Position numbers and translations under genes: made by a program. Source: Pohlia nutans (Eukaryota > Streptophyta > Bryopsida > Bryales > Mniaceae). From it: a stretch of 64,000 nucleotides of DNA. Below, piece after piece: positions 10,465 to 21,344 of the stretch (the stretch's first letter is position 1; every line of letters begins with the position of its first letter). The stretch lies in NCBI GenBank assembly GCA_022496805.1, contig CM040088.1, positions 43,179,436 to 43,243,435 on the forward strand, in the 5' to 3' direction. The notes beneath the pieces are model-generated. The model had not been told where the DNA came from. It ran no database searches and saw only the letters and a program-made list of their open reading frames with translations.

Positions 10465-13400
10465 ATGGCACTCCTTCGAGTCGAAGGTGCAGGCGTCCCT
10501 ACATCTTTTCCCCTAGGTGACGATGGTCTGGCAGTTGTCTCTGCCTTCAGTCTGAGTCTGACATTTCAGTTTCTTACAGCTACTGTGCACGTTGATGAAG
10601 AGGTATTCGATACTCAATCTGGGCAGCTTACGCACACCGTTAGGCAGCTCCCAACCGTAAATGAGGATGGGAAAGTTTGGTTGCTTAGGCCGGGTAGATA
10701 TAGAGCGTATGGTCTCACCGATTCACTTATGGGCGCATCCACTGAACTCCTCATGCCTAAAGAGTCATCTACTTGCACAATGCAAACGACACTTCCCGTT
10801 CGCGTGAAGGTTGAACCTGGGTTAGAGACAATTTTTGAACTTAGTGACGATGATGTCCCGGAGGATGTAGATCACAATCCAATTCCTGTTTTCCCCTCTC
10901 ACCCTAATCCCCAATCTTCTGCTGGTAGTTGTCCTTCCACTAGTAAGCCGCCAACGCATTCTCCATCTGAGAATCATAGTGTTGTCGAATGCCTCAAATT
11001 GCTTGGGGCTAGAAAGGGCTCTAGGAATGTGTTCAGACAGATTGATTACAGCTCGATAGATATAAGGCAAGTCCAATTCCTCCCGCCCCATTACAACGGA
11101 GATGTCATCTTCGAGTTCCCTCCCTTGGGTTCCGCTTCAAAACAGTGCAGAGCTAAGCAACTCCGTGGAATGGACAAATACCATGACAGGCACGCTTGGA
11201 CTCGTACACACACGTCAAACATTGTGAACGATTTAGGTTTGATATTCCGTACCTCGTCTTGCTGTGGTCATCTGCGATGTGAGAATGTTGAATGTGATTT
11301 TCTATCCCGCGTGCATCGGACGGCTGCTGTTAATGAAACTGAGTGGGATGGAGTCTCCTCTCTTGTTTTTGACGTAGGGTCTAATCCTCCTAAAGGCTCT
11401 ACTCTAGTTTGCAAATGCTGTAAGGTACCTCCCTCTTGTCTTGCAACTTGCGATGCAAGAATATATTCTGTTATAGCTAAAGACTACATGACTCGTGCTT
11501 TTGTTCATGTTGGCACTCACAACCACCCCATCAAGATCGGTGCTTACCGTGACAATATTGCAAAAGGCGAGAGCTTGGTGGAGGAGCAAGTGCAGCGAAC
11601 TCCTACTACAACCAACTCTGCCATTGTCTTGGAGGCTACAAAGGAGATGGTCGGGGACATGCTCGTTGTTGCTGAAGGTGTGCCATCAAAGACACTAGAG
11701 CTCAATGAGCTGCTTCCGCTCTTTGACAGATGTAAGGAGCTCAGTTCGCCTAGTATTCGCAATAAAGTGACCGGCTTCAAATACTTCCGTAGGTTTGGAG
11801 TTATGGACAGCATCACCAAGCTTTGCGGCTCCAGTAAGTAGTCCTTTGTCCAAGAGAACAAGTTCACCGGTCAAGGATCGGAGTCGGACAAGGTCTTTGT
11901 GTTCAAAATGTCTGAAGTTGGGCCGGGTAGCGGAGTCAACCTCGTCAAACGCATGCAGCCTGGCGGAGACCTCCAAAACGCATGGCTTATGTTCGACCAT
12001 GTCAAAAGGGTCAAACACTGGACCACCATGGGCTGCCACGTCTACGACCCCACTTATTGCCGTGTCATGACCATCGCGCTTTGCGATATGCAGTCTGAGG
12101 ACGTCGCTGCCCAAATGGTCGTCTGGAAGAATCTCAACGCCGTCGTCGGTGGCCATGGAGTTGAGAATCCAAATTTCAAGGGCTTCATGGCCGACAGCGC
12201 GCAAGCAAATTGGAATGCTGTACGCATCGTATACGGGAGTGGAGACGCATCAATTCCAATGCCGAATCAAGAACGAACTTGTCTCCTCCATTGGGTGCAG
12301 TCCTTGGAGAAGCACACCAAGGCTGACATTCGAGCTGACCTCCAGGACCAACATCGCCTCCTATGCAAACAATACAAGAACGCCTCAACGCAAGCGGATG
12401 CTGATACCCGATATCTCGCTATTCGAGCCTGGTGGCTGTCATCCGGAGCTACAACTGAAGATGGCTTGCGACGTCTCGACCTCTGGCTTGCCTTCTGGCA
12501 CTTCCGATACCGCCATTGGGGAGGTTTCATGCAGCTGGTAAGTTCCCAATACCTAAACCGTGCTACTGTAATTCTTTGTCCTATTGTTCCACGCGCTTTT
12601 CAATTCTAAATACTACAGCTTCACTTCTCTTCTATATCAGGACCTCAGTGAAGATGAGTTGGCCGAAATGCCGTCCTGCAACTTGGCGGAGAGTATCCAC
12701 AACAAGTGGAAGCAGCAATCTGGTGATCGAGGCTCTGACCTATTTGTCGCTACAGTGGATGACTTCGTCCGCTCGTTCGTGCAGTGCGTTGTGTACTATC
12801 AGTATCTAAAGGGAGATAGAGCTGGTACCGGCCCTTCAAAAGAAGAACTGAAACTTCGAGTTGCTCAGAAGTCTACGGAGCGTACGGGGAACTCCAAATC
12901 ACTACACGAAGCATTAGCAAAGATGCCAAGTGCTGAGGAGTTTTGCACGAGAACGCCACAACTTGAAGGAGGAGAAGTCTTCCTCTCATTGAAACGAAAA
13001 GCAGATGTCCCCATCGGCTCGGCATACGACTCGCACATGCCAGATAAGATCAGCATCTCGCGTCCTCGAGTCCAAACAAGATCCACCCTTAACACCCTAA
13101 ACCTCAATTCTTCTCCAATCAAGGTGGCAGATTCTCCCGAAGGGTCAGACTGCCACGATGTGCAAGTGCGGGCACCGGCGCAAACTCCAGCGGCAGACAA
13201 GCACCACGTTACTGCCGTGCAAGAAACGGCTTGCGACGAGAGTCATTGGCACATTGCGCGGCTCCCTAAATCTTCTGCAAAGGCATGTTTTGCGCAGCAA
13301 GCTGTCACCAAGAAGAAGTGCGTCGCTCGAATCATCCAAGATGGAAAATCTACTGCTGCTCCTACGTATACAGGTTTGATGGACAATTATAGGAAAGGAA

Positions 13401-14095
13401 GGAAGGACCGCATGGAATTCTTCTTCTGCAACGACGACATCGAGAGGTGTGTCAAAGGAACTCGCAGGAAGTGGGTTGTGTCCCGCCCCGAGGTCCCCGA
13501 AATCTGGCCTGTCAAGAACAGCACAAACCTCACAAGCAAGGAGATACTTGCATTGGAGAATGCTGGTTTCAAACTTCCTCAACGGGAGGTCATATCGCCG
13601 CGGAGGCTCTTCCAAAGCCACCTTCTCCTCGTTGACTTGTCAACGTATGTGACTCTAGCGTTCCCTGATGATGTTCCCAAGCGGCGGCACGGAAAAAATA
13701 TCCGCCGCAACAAGAAAGGTCCGTCCACCAAGCAAGCAAATAATTGTGCCTCTGTTGTCACAGTCAAAGCTCGTCTTCGGATGGTGAACATGGTTCCAGT
13801 CCTCGACCTTGAATGCATCGTCACATTGGATTCCGGCACACATCCCCAAATCCAGCAATATCATCTCACGATTTCAGAGTTCCCGGATTGCTCCTGCCCT
13901 TATTTCAAGGAGATGTCGACAAAGGCAAAGGGAGGCCGTAGTCAGTGGGCTTACTGCAAGCATTTGTATTTTGTCTTCACCGTTATATGTGGATTTGATT
14001 CTGAGGTCGATGCCTTCATACATGCACCTACTCTTAGCTTCAACGAAGTTAAGCTAGTTCTCGAGAGTGGATTGTTGACCCATCCAACTTCTTAG
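10465..14095 (+). pseudogene. MULE-like transposase with WRKY-GCM1-type and SWIM zinc fingers (gene A)
   Basis: Two exons (10465-12537 and 12641-14095) join in frame across a 103-bp GT-AG intron, giving about 1175 codons. Residues ~118-128 contain IFELSDDDVPE, which looks like a SUMO-interacting motif. Residues ~235-358 hold a Cys-rich block ending GTHNHP, the form of WRKY-GCM1-type DNA-binding fingers found in MULE transposases. The region at ~478-690 resembles a MULE catalytic core (FMADSAQANW, then CLLHW). I could not assign all three acidic residues. A SWIM finger (CSC...CKH) lies at ~1108-1132. One in-frame TAG at 11839-11841 interrupts an otherwise open frame, so it is probably inactive unless read through. 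The ATG at 10465 is tentative. No flanking TIR was found. Its role would be cut-and-paste transposition. Confidence 0.65.
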
Positions 14096-14839
14096 GGTAG
14101 TCCATTATTTATAGTTTGAGTGTTTGTAATTGCATACTCTTCTAATCAATGAAATAGTAGTGAGACTAAAAGGGCCACTACTTCGGATTTTAAATTCGGG
14201 TGCTATACTCCATCCAACTGCGCATTTCTTCCTATATCGCCTAATTTTAGTCATCGTCAATGGTCTATAACAAGAGCCAGACACACATTTTATCTTGTTG
14301 GAAACGGGACAACATCTTTGATTTACCTTATATGTATATTGTGTTTGGCTTTCATGTGCCTTCAACATTTTTTCTGTACCCCATTCCACGGTTATAGGTA
14401 CAGAATATTCCACGGTTATTGGGGTTTTTACTAAAAATAACCGAATATTAGAGAATCTCCTATTTATAGTAATGTTGACCACAGATGACCTGAAATTTCT
14501 GCTCTAAACCCCAAATTTTTACGCTCACCGCTCCCCGCTCTACGCGCGCACAGTATCCTCGTCCTTAAATACGTTTCTGTACAATTCGCATTTGTTACCA
14601 ACAAGAATTTTCGAATTGGGATCTGAATAGCTCTCTATAACGACACTGATCTATATTTTCATATCTTTGCAAAAGTCAATCGTATAATGGTAATTTAAAC
14701 AATTCCAAATACAGGATAAATACGCAAAAATCTACTTGCCAATGAGGCAGTTTAAGACGTTTAGGAAATATTCCTATTCCAAATTCTAAATTAAAAAGAA
14801 AAAATAAAATTTGTGACGCACGCGTAAGCGCGCGCATGG
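14096..14839 (+). other. 3' flank of gene A with a 33-bp motif shared with gene B
   Basis: At 14149-14181, 54 bp after the stop, lies a 33-bp block that starts ATGAAATAGTAGTGAGAC and ends GGGCCACTAC. It is present with one change after gene B (47095-47127). The GTAGTG and CACTAC ends can pair. Further on, CATTCCACGGTTATAGGTA near 14382 and a CTC-rich stretch near 14524 also have rough counterparts after gene B. The rest is AT-rich up to the copia target site. Confidence 0.6.
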
Positions 14840-15097
14840 TATTGAAGGTAGAGAAGATTGCACAAGGCACACACACAAACACAAGGAATGCGTAGAAAGA
14901 GATAATCTTTACTCAAAGGCCTTCCACCTTAAGTAGTGTACACTAGGAGGTCACCATGGACAAACCATATGGGATAACTCATCACAAGGACACTCTAGAG
15001 ATCAGCCCATGCCTAACCCCTCCTCCCACACACCATTATTTAGCACCCGTACGTCTTTGGCTTCTAGCAATACTACGTTGCATCAATTACCTCAATA
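14840..15097 (-). repeat. 3' LTR of copia beta
   Basis: 258 bp. On the minus strand it is preceded by the polypurine tract AAAGTGGGAG (15098-15107). In this family the polyprotein normally ends inside the LTR, at a TAG corresponding to 15073-15075. Confidence 0.95.
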
Positions 15098-15261
15098 CTC
15101 CCACTTTGCGTAGAGCCAAAGCCTCTAAGTCCAAATGCTATTACTAATCGTTGGTGTCGGTCTCTACAAAGACCCTTTGTGAGCACATCCGCCACCATGT
15201 GCTCCGTTGGGCAATACTCCAAATGTATAACTCCCAATTCCAACTTCTCCCGAATGAAGTG

Positions 15262-18200
15262 TTATTGCACATCAATGTGCTTCGTGCGTGAATGATGTGT
15301 AGGGTTCTTTGCAAGTGAAATGCACCCTTGGTTGTCACACATAATCGTTGTAGCCTCACCTTGTGTGCAACCCACATCCACCATTAGTTGCCTCAACCAA
15401 ATGGCCTCCTTCGTGGCATGGCTCGTAGCCATGTACTCGGCGTCCACCGTTGATGTCGCCGTCGTTTGTTGCCGCTTGCTATTCCACGACACCGCTCCCG
15501 ATCCGACCTTGAACATGTAGCCCGTTGTCGATCTTCGATCGCTCGTGTCTCCCGCGTAGTCCGCGTCACAATAGCCGCTCAACACAATGTCTTTGCCTCC
15601 AAGACACAACTTCACATCGCTTGTGCCCCTCAAATAACGCATGATCCTCTTGACCGTCATCCAATGCATCGAGCCCGGTCTCGCCATGTGTTGACTCACC
15701 ACGCTAATTGGATACGCAAGGTCGGGCCGTGTCGCAATCATCGCATACATCAATGACCCCACCGCTTGCTTGTATGGCACCTCCGCCATCGATTTAGCCT
15801 CCATCGCATACTCCTCCTCCGAAAGCTTGACGAGCTTGGAGTTTGCATCCAATGGTGTTGTCACGGGCTTACAATCCTCCATCACGAATCTCTTGAGCAC
15901 GTCCATCACATACTTGCCTTGACTCATGGTGATAGTGCGTGTAGCCCTGTCTCGCACAAACTCAACACCAAGACAAAAGTGCAATTCTCCAAGATCACTC
16001 ATCTCGTACTCTCTCTCAAGCATGCCTTTTAATGCATTCATTAAACTCATGAGGCTTGCAAGAATGATCAAATCATCAACATATATGATCACAATCACCA
16101 CATGTTGCCCCTCTTGCATGAAGTAGAGACTATGATCCGCAATGCTCCTAGTAAACCCGTGTGCAACCAAGAACGTGTCAATCTTTTGGTACCACGCTCT
16201 TGGAGATTGTTTCAACCCATACAATGATTTTTGCAACTTACAAACAAGGTGCTCATTACCTTGTTGCACAAACCCCTCAGGTTGCACCATGTAGATGTCC
16301 TCCTCCAAATCGCCATTCAAAAATGCGGTCTTCACATCCATTTGATGCATCTCCAAGTCCAAGGCCGCTCCAATGGCAAGAATGCATCGAATGGTGGTGA
16401 ACTTGGCGACGGGAGCAAATGTCTCGTGAAAGTCCACCCCATGCACTTGCGCGAACCCCTTGGCTACTAATCTTGCCTTGTGACGCACAACAATACCCGA
16501 AACATCCCTCTTTGTCCGAAACACCCATTTGCAACCAATGGGGTTGCGATCCTTTGGATTGGGAGTTAATTGCCACGTACCGTTAGCAATTAGAGAGTCG
16601 TACTCCTCTTGCATGACGCGCTCGCACTTGACCGCATCCTCACCTTGCATGGCTTCTCGAATGGTCAATGGACCATCCGATAATGCCACATTCGCATGCT
16701 CGTCCTCCACTTGAAGGAAGATGTGGTTCTTCCACCATTCTCCAGGTGGCTTGCGCGATCTCTCGAGGTACCGCCGCTCGCTTGAAGAAACTTGCTCCTC
16801 TTGCGTGCCCTTTGCGCCATTCTTGGCCTTTGAGCTTGAAGGCGCTTCAACAACCTCCGTGTCGCCAGCTTCGTCATCACCGTCATCATCACCTACATCA
16901 ACAACACTAAGAGACTTGGAGGGTGTGTCCACCAAAACGTCTCCACTACTCCCACTTGGACCAACCTCCAAAGGAGCCTCCATCGTAGACTCCTCACAAA
17001 ATGTCACATCACGTGACCGAATGATCTTCCTCGTGTCCACCGACATGAGTCTATACGCCTTGGTACCTTCACAATACCCAAGAAACACACATTTCAAGGC
17101 CTTAGCCTCGAGTTTCGTCCTCCGTTCGTCGGGAACCTTCGCATATGCAATGCATCCGAAGATGCGCATGTGTGCAACACATGGTTGCCTCCCACTCCAC
17201 GCTTGCTCCGGCGTCATGCCTTCAACCGCGCTTGTTGGACACCGATTGCGTGTGTATACCGCATTCACCACCGCTTCCGCCCAAAGGTCCAACTTCAAGT
17301 TTTGAGCGTGCAACATGCTCCTCGCCATCTCTACAATGGTGCGATTTGCGCGCTCCGCAACTCCATTTTGTTGAGGCGTGTACGGGGCCGAAGTTTGGCG
17401 TGCGATGCCTTCTTTCTTCAAAAGCTCGTCAAATTTCTTGGACATGTACTCGCCGCCATTGTCCGACCGAAACACCTTGATCTTCAACTCGGATTGGTTC
17501 TCCACCAATGTCTTGAACTCCTTGAACTTCTCAAAGCACTCACTCTTGGCTTTGATAGGGTAGAGCCATATCTTCCTTGAAAAATCATCGATGAAGGTCA
17601 CAAAGTACTTGCAACCTCCCATCGATGTGGTCTTCATGGGGCCACACACATCCGAATGCACGATCTCCAAAACTTTTGTGGCCCGTGTCGCCCCTTCACC
17701 CGCAAATGGCAACCGTTGTTGCTTGCCTTCAATGCAACCTTCACACGTGAATGTAGAAGCATCCACTTTCAATTGATGAAGGTCCATACCGCTTACCATG
17801 CCGCGTAGTGTCTTCACACTCTTGATGTTCAAATGGCCAAGTCGACGATGCCACAACGCCAACTTGTCGTCCTTCAAGTTTGAATGCGCCAACGCCGCCG
17901 ATTCCTTCGAATGCACCTTGGAGAACTTGATGTGGTACAAGCCCTCGTGTTCTTCAATGATGGCCATCTCATCTCGACTCGGTGACAACACATAACACCC
18001 CTTATCACTAAACTCTACTCTCAAGTGCTTTGCCACTAGTTGCCTCACCGATAGTAAATTTGCCGTTAATTTGGGAACGTGGAGGACATCTTGGATAGTG
18101 ATTGTCTTCACACGACCCCTCACCTCGGTGTCTACAACAATTTGGCCCTTGCCAACGGCCTCAAGCACCGTATCATCTCCCAAAATCACTCTCCTTGGAT

Positions 18201-19224
18201 TAATGAGAGCATACGAATGAAAACAAGTTTTATGTGGTGACATGTGGCTTGTAGCCCCCGAATCAACAATCCAATCACTCGTACTACCATTGCACGATAC
18301 ATTGCTTGCCATGTTTGCATACTCATCACCAACCTCAATCCAATCACTCATGCTTGCATCACCCTCGATGCCATCACTCATGCTTGCATCACCCTCGATG
18401 CCATCGCTCATGCTTGCCTCATATCTAGCCGTAAATGCGTACTCATCATCGTCACGAGTTTTAGTGTTGTTTGCACTCTCCCCTTTCTCATCCCTCTTGC
18501 GTTTGAAGCAAAATTTGGCAATGTGGCCCTTCTTACCACAATAGAAGCACACCTTGTCGCTTGAGCTCCCACCGCCTCCATTCTTGAATTGCTTCGCCAC
18601 AAGTGCCGCTCCATCTTCTCGAGACTCGTTCTCCTTTCGCCGCGAAAGCTCGTGCAACAACCGTGAGGTCACATAGTCCAATGTGAGCTCCGTAATGGGT
18701 CTTGACTCCATCGCCACGATGAGGTACTCGTATGATGATGGAAGGCTCTCCAAAAGTGTCATCACGATGTCACCATCCGTAACCGACACGTCGCAACCGT
18801 TGAGTTGATCCGCGAGAGCTTTGACCTTGTTGATGTGCGCCAACATGTCATCTTCTTCGCCCATCTTGATGGTGAAGAACTTGCGCCTCAAAAACAAAAT
18901 GTTGGCCAATGTTTTCGCTTCGTGAATGTTGCAAAGCTTGGACCATGCTTCCGCGGGTGTCTTGCACGAACGAATGTGCGCAAGTTGCGAATCCGCGAGG
19001 TTGAGTGCCAAAATGGCAAATGCCTTCTTCTCCCTCCTCGTGTACGCTTGCATGATCCTAGGATCCGTAGAAGAGAAAGGAGGTTCCTCACTACCCTCGA
19101 CAATCTCCCACAACTCCTTCTCGGCCATCACCATCTCCATTTTGAACTTCCACAAGTGGAAATTCACCCCATCGAACTTGTCCACGACCTTGGGACCCTC
19201 ACCCTCACCCTCAAAAGATGCCAT
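15262..19224 (-). CDS. copia gag-pol polyprotein with a late nonsense codon
   Basis: The single polyprotein of about 1320 codons starts at the ATG at 19222-19224 (MASFEGEGEG). Domains in order: Gag (1-220), CCHC knuckle CFYCGKKGHIAKFC (~225), protease DSGATSHM (~320), HHCC and integrase core (HSDVCGP ~525, DNGGEY ~589, NGVAER ~621), reverse transcriptase with YVDD (~1048), and RNase H with DADYAGD (~1221). Compared with element gamma, a TAC codon has become TAA at 15262-15264. This removes about 63 C-terminal residues, including the end of RNase H. The protein is otherwise open throughout, so the element is very young but probably defective without a helper copy. Long frames on the opposite strand are shadows of this gene. 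Confidence 0.95.
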   Translation of the reverse strand: MASFEGEGEGPKVVDKFDGVNFHLWKFKMEMVMAEKELWEIVEGSEEPPFSSTDPRIMQAYTRREKKAFAILALNLADSQLAHIRSCKTPAEAWSKLCNIHEAKTLANILFLRRKFFTIKMGEEDDMLAHINKVKALADQLNGCDVSVTDGDIVMTLLESLPSSYEYLIVAMESRPITELTLDYVTSRLLHELSRRKENESREDGAALVAKQFKNGGGGSSSDKVCFYCGKKGHIAKFCFKRKRDEKGESANNTKTRDDDEYAFTARYEASMSDGIEGDASMSDGIEGDASMSDWIEVGDEYANMASNVSCNGSTSDWIVDSGATSHMSPHKTCFHSYALINPRRVILGDDTVLEAVGKGQIVVDTEVRGRVKTITIQDVLHVPKLTANLLSVRQLVAKHLRVEFSDKGCYVLSPSRDEMAIIEEHEGLYHIKFSKVHSKESAALAHSNLKDDKLALWHRRLGHLNIKSVKTLRGMVSGMDLHQLKVDASTFTCEGCIEGKQQRLPFAGEGATRATKVLEIVHSDVCGPMKTTSMGGCKYFVTFIDDFSRKIWLYPIKAKSECFEKFKEFKTLVENQSELKIKVFRSDNGGEYMSKKFDELLKKEGIARQTSAPYTPQQNGVAERANRTIVEMARSMLHAQNLKLDLWAEAVVNAVYTRNRCPTSAVEGMTPEQAWSGRQPCVAHMRIFGCIAYAKVPDERRTKLEAKALKCVFLGYCEGTKAYRLMSVDTRKIIRSRDVTFCEESTMEAPLEVGPSGSSGDVLVDTPSKSLSVVDVGDDDGDDEAGDTEVVEAPSSSKAKNGAKGTQEEQVSSSERRYLERSRKPPGEWWKNHIFLQVEDEHANVALSDGPLTIREAMQGEDAVKCERVMQEEYDSLIANGTWQLTPNPKDRNPIGCKWVFRTKRDVSGIVVRHKARLVAKGFAQVHGVDFHETFAPVAKFTTIRCILAIGAALDLEMHQMDVKTAFLNGDLEEDIYMVQPEGFVQQGNEHLVCKLQKSLYGLKQSPRAWYQKIDTFLVAHGFTRSIADHSLYFMQEGQHVVIVIIYVDDLIILASLMSLMNALKGMLEREYEMSDLGELHFCLGVEFVRDRATRTITMSQGKYVMDVLKRFVMEDCKPVTTPLDANSKLVKLSEEEYAMEAKSMAEVPYKQAVGSLMYAMIATRPDLAYPISVVSQHMARPGSMHWMTVKRIMRYLRGTSDVKLCLGGKDIVLSGYCDADYAGDTSDRRSTTGYMFKVGSGAVSWNSKRQQTTATSTVDAEYMATSHATKEAIWLRQLMVDVGCTQGEATTIMCDNQGCISLAKNPTHHSRTKHIDVQ

Positions 19225-20025
19225 GATCCTCACTTACGTATGCCTCCCCACACAAATGAAACCCTAAACTCAAACACACAACTTGATTTTGTGATTTTTG
19301 CTTTGATATTGCACCTTTGTGCACCCAATGGGTTTAAAACAACCCCAAACACTAGATCAGCACTTTTGTGCTCCACACACGCCTCCCAACACTCAAATGT
19401 GAGAACCCTCACCCAAAAATGCAAAGAGGCTCACCAAAACCCCTCAAATCACTCAATGGAGCTCAAAACAACTCCAAATGCTTCAATACGACGCCTTAGT
19501 GTCCCCAAACACTCAATGCACGTCAATGACACCTTTGTGTCCTTCAAGAGCACTCACTCAATGCACATGAACTCACACAAGTCCCTCAAAACCCCAATCG
19601 CATTGAAATTGCTCAAAACCGCACCTTTGTGCACAAACTAGCTCCAAATGAAAATTTGAGCACCCCAAGAGCATGAAACACATGCAACACCTCAAAGCAA
19701 GTGCCTAATCACTAGGATCAGATGGTAGACCCTCCACGAGAGTCTTCACACCTCACAAATCACTTGCATTTACTCAAATGCTCACAATTGAACCAAACGA
19801 AGTTCCACTCGCAACGAAGAGATAGAAGAAAGAAAAGAAGGAGATCAAGGGAAGAAATTGACCAAAGAGAGTGCTCCAACATGTAACTTCAGCCCATGCA
19901 CACCTCCAAGAAACACCAACGCTTCAACAAGCTCCAAAACCTCCAACAATGCTCCAAAACCGCCCGTTGCGCACCGACCTCAAAATACTTGCACAAATGC
20001 AATCTAATACTCATGAAACACACAT

Positions 20026-20041
20026 GAGTGGGCCCATAACC
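20026..20041 (-). promoter_or_regulatory. primer-binding site of copia beta (internal initiator-tRNA-Met type)
   Basis: The minus strand reads GGTTATGGGCCCACTC immediately inside the 5' LTR. This matches the complement of the anticodon region of tRNA-iMet, not its 3' end, so priming would use a cleaved tRNA fragment. Confidence 0.75.
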
Positions 20042-20299
20042 TATTGAAGGTAGAGAAGATTGCACAAGGCACACACACAAACACAAGGAATGCGTAGAAA
20101 GAGATAATCTTTACTCAAAGGCCTTCCACCTTAAGTAGTGTACACTAGGAGGTCACCATGGACAAACCATATGGGATAACTCATCACAAGGACACTCTAG
20201 AGATCAGCCCATGCCTAACCCCTCCTCCCACACACCATTATTTAGCACCCGTACGTCTTTGGCTTCTAGCAATACTACGTTGCATCAATTACCTCAATA
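20042..20299 (-). repeat. 5' LTR of copia beta
   Basis: 258 bp, by eye the same as the LTR at 14840-15097. It carries the element's promoter region by analogy with the family. Confidence 0.95.
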
Positions 20300-20314
20300 C
20301 ATGGCGGCCGTGCG

Positions 20315-20359
20315 CCACGCGGCCGCCACGCGCGTGGCCAGCGCGTGGCGGCCGCGTGG
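20315..20359. repeat. perfect GC-rich hairpin (19-bp stem, 7-base loop)
   Basis: The left arm 20315-20333 begins CCACGCGGCC. The right arm 20341-20359 is its exact reverse complement, with loop GTGGCCA. It sits 10 bp from the target duplication of copia beta, within a longer GC-rich patch (20300-20395). Confidence 0.85.
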
Positions 20360-20395
20360 CCAGTGCGTGCCACGCGATGGCGCGCGTGTGGCGGA

Positions 20396-21076
20396 TTTAG
20401 GTGGTCCAACAAATCTTGGCCATTTAATTTTGTGGTCCACATCCACTTTCGAACTCGTGGTCCCAAATCCATCTTAGCGATATCCTATCTAATCTTCTCA
20501 CAAACACTCACTACTAATTAGGTTGTAGCAAAGGAAATTATCCATTGTCGCACGTGGCATTCCACGTAAGCCTTTGTCTTTGTAGCACACTTGTCCACGC
20601 CCTTGCTAGTTCGTGATGTGATTGCCGTTGTCGTTTTCTAGTGCTCCTACACGTGCGGTTTAGTTTGCTAGATATTGACACGTGCGTTGGATGCTTCTCT
20701 CTCTTCCACTTCTCTAGAATCGGATGTTGTTGTTGTACTCCCACAAACTGATTTGACATTTAGAAGCACTCGGCTGCGGTGTAGGGTCCTAGAATCTACA
20801 TTCATCATTGTCTCTGCTGACTTTCTCTCAACAACCTCTCAGTGATTATCTCAGTAGCATTGATTTTCTGTTCAATGTGTAACATAGGGGATGATAGTAT
20901 AGGCTCTAGAACCAGGATTATACAATCTTGTTTATGAATCTAGGCTGTTGATTGAGTTCCAAGATTCCCTATTCTCCAAATATGCTGCCAGCAGGGTCCT
21001 TTTGATCAGGATCACCGTAGTTAAAGAATGTGAAATGATTGGCTTGCAGGACAGGATCATTGCGAATTCGTGTGCA
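20396..21076 (+). other. probable promoter and 5' leader of gene B
   Basis: Non-coding, moderately AT-rich. It separates the copia beta insertion from the first ATG of gene B. I could not place a TATA box or transcription start with confidence. Confidence 0.4.
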
Positions 21077-21344
21077 ATGGCGAGTGGTTCAGGGCTACCG
21101 GCACCCAGCGTTGTAGGAGGAGGACCACCTCAAACTCGACACAGCGTCCAGCATCAGAGAATGGTACGTAATCCAACACTCAAATCTTTGCACTGGAACA
21201 GTTTCATAGACAATAAATATACCACAAAACTCCTAAAATTATTAAAATTCAACACTATGAGCAGCTGTAACGTCTCTTCGGTAATTATGACTACGCGGCG
21301 TTAAAATTAATGAAAAATTAGTGAAAAAGAGGGTCTTTTATCGA

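Larger units (their letters stand above)
14840..20299 (-). mobile_element. complete Ty1/copia element beta (5460 bp)
   Basis: Two 258-bp LTRs bound it, and CATGG is duplicated exactly at 14835-14839 and 20300-20304. The duplication abuts TATTGAAGG on the left and CCTCAATA on the right, which fixes the LTR ends as TATTGA...TCAATA. I saw no difference between the two LTRs, so the insertion is recent. Confidence 0.97.

Noticed and set aside
14149..14181. The shared 33-bp motif as a MULE terminal inverted repeat
   Set aside because: No inverted partner was seen upstream of gene A or gene B.
14840..20299. LTR ends as canonical TG...CA
   Set aside because: The sequence next to TGAAGG and CCTCA does not match as a duplication, while CATGG next to TATTGA/TCAATA matches exactly.
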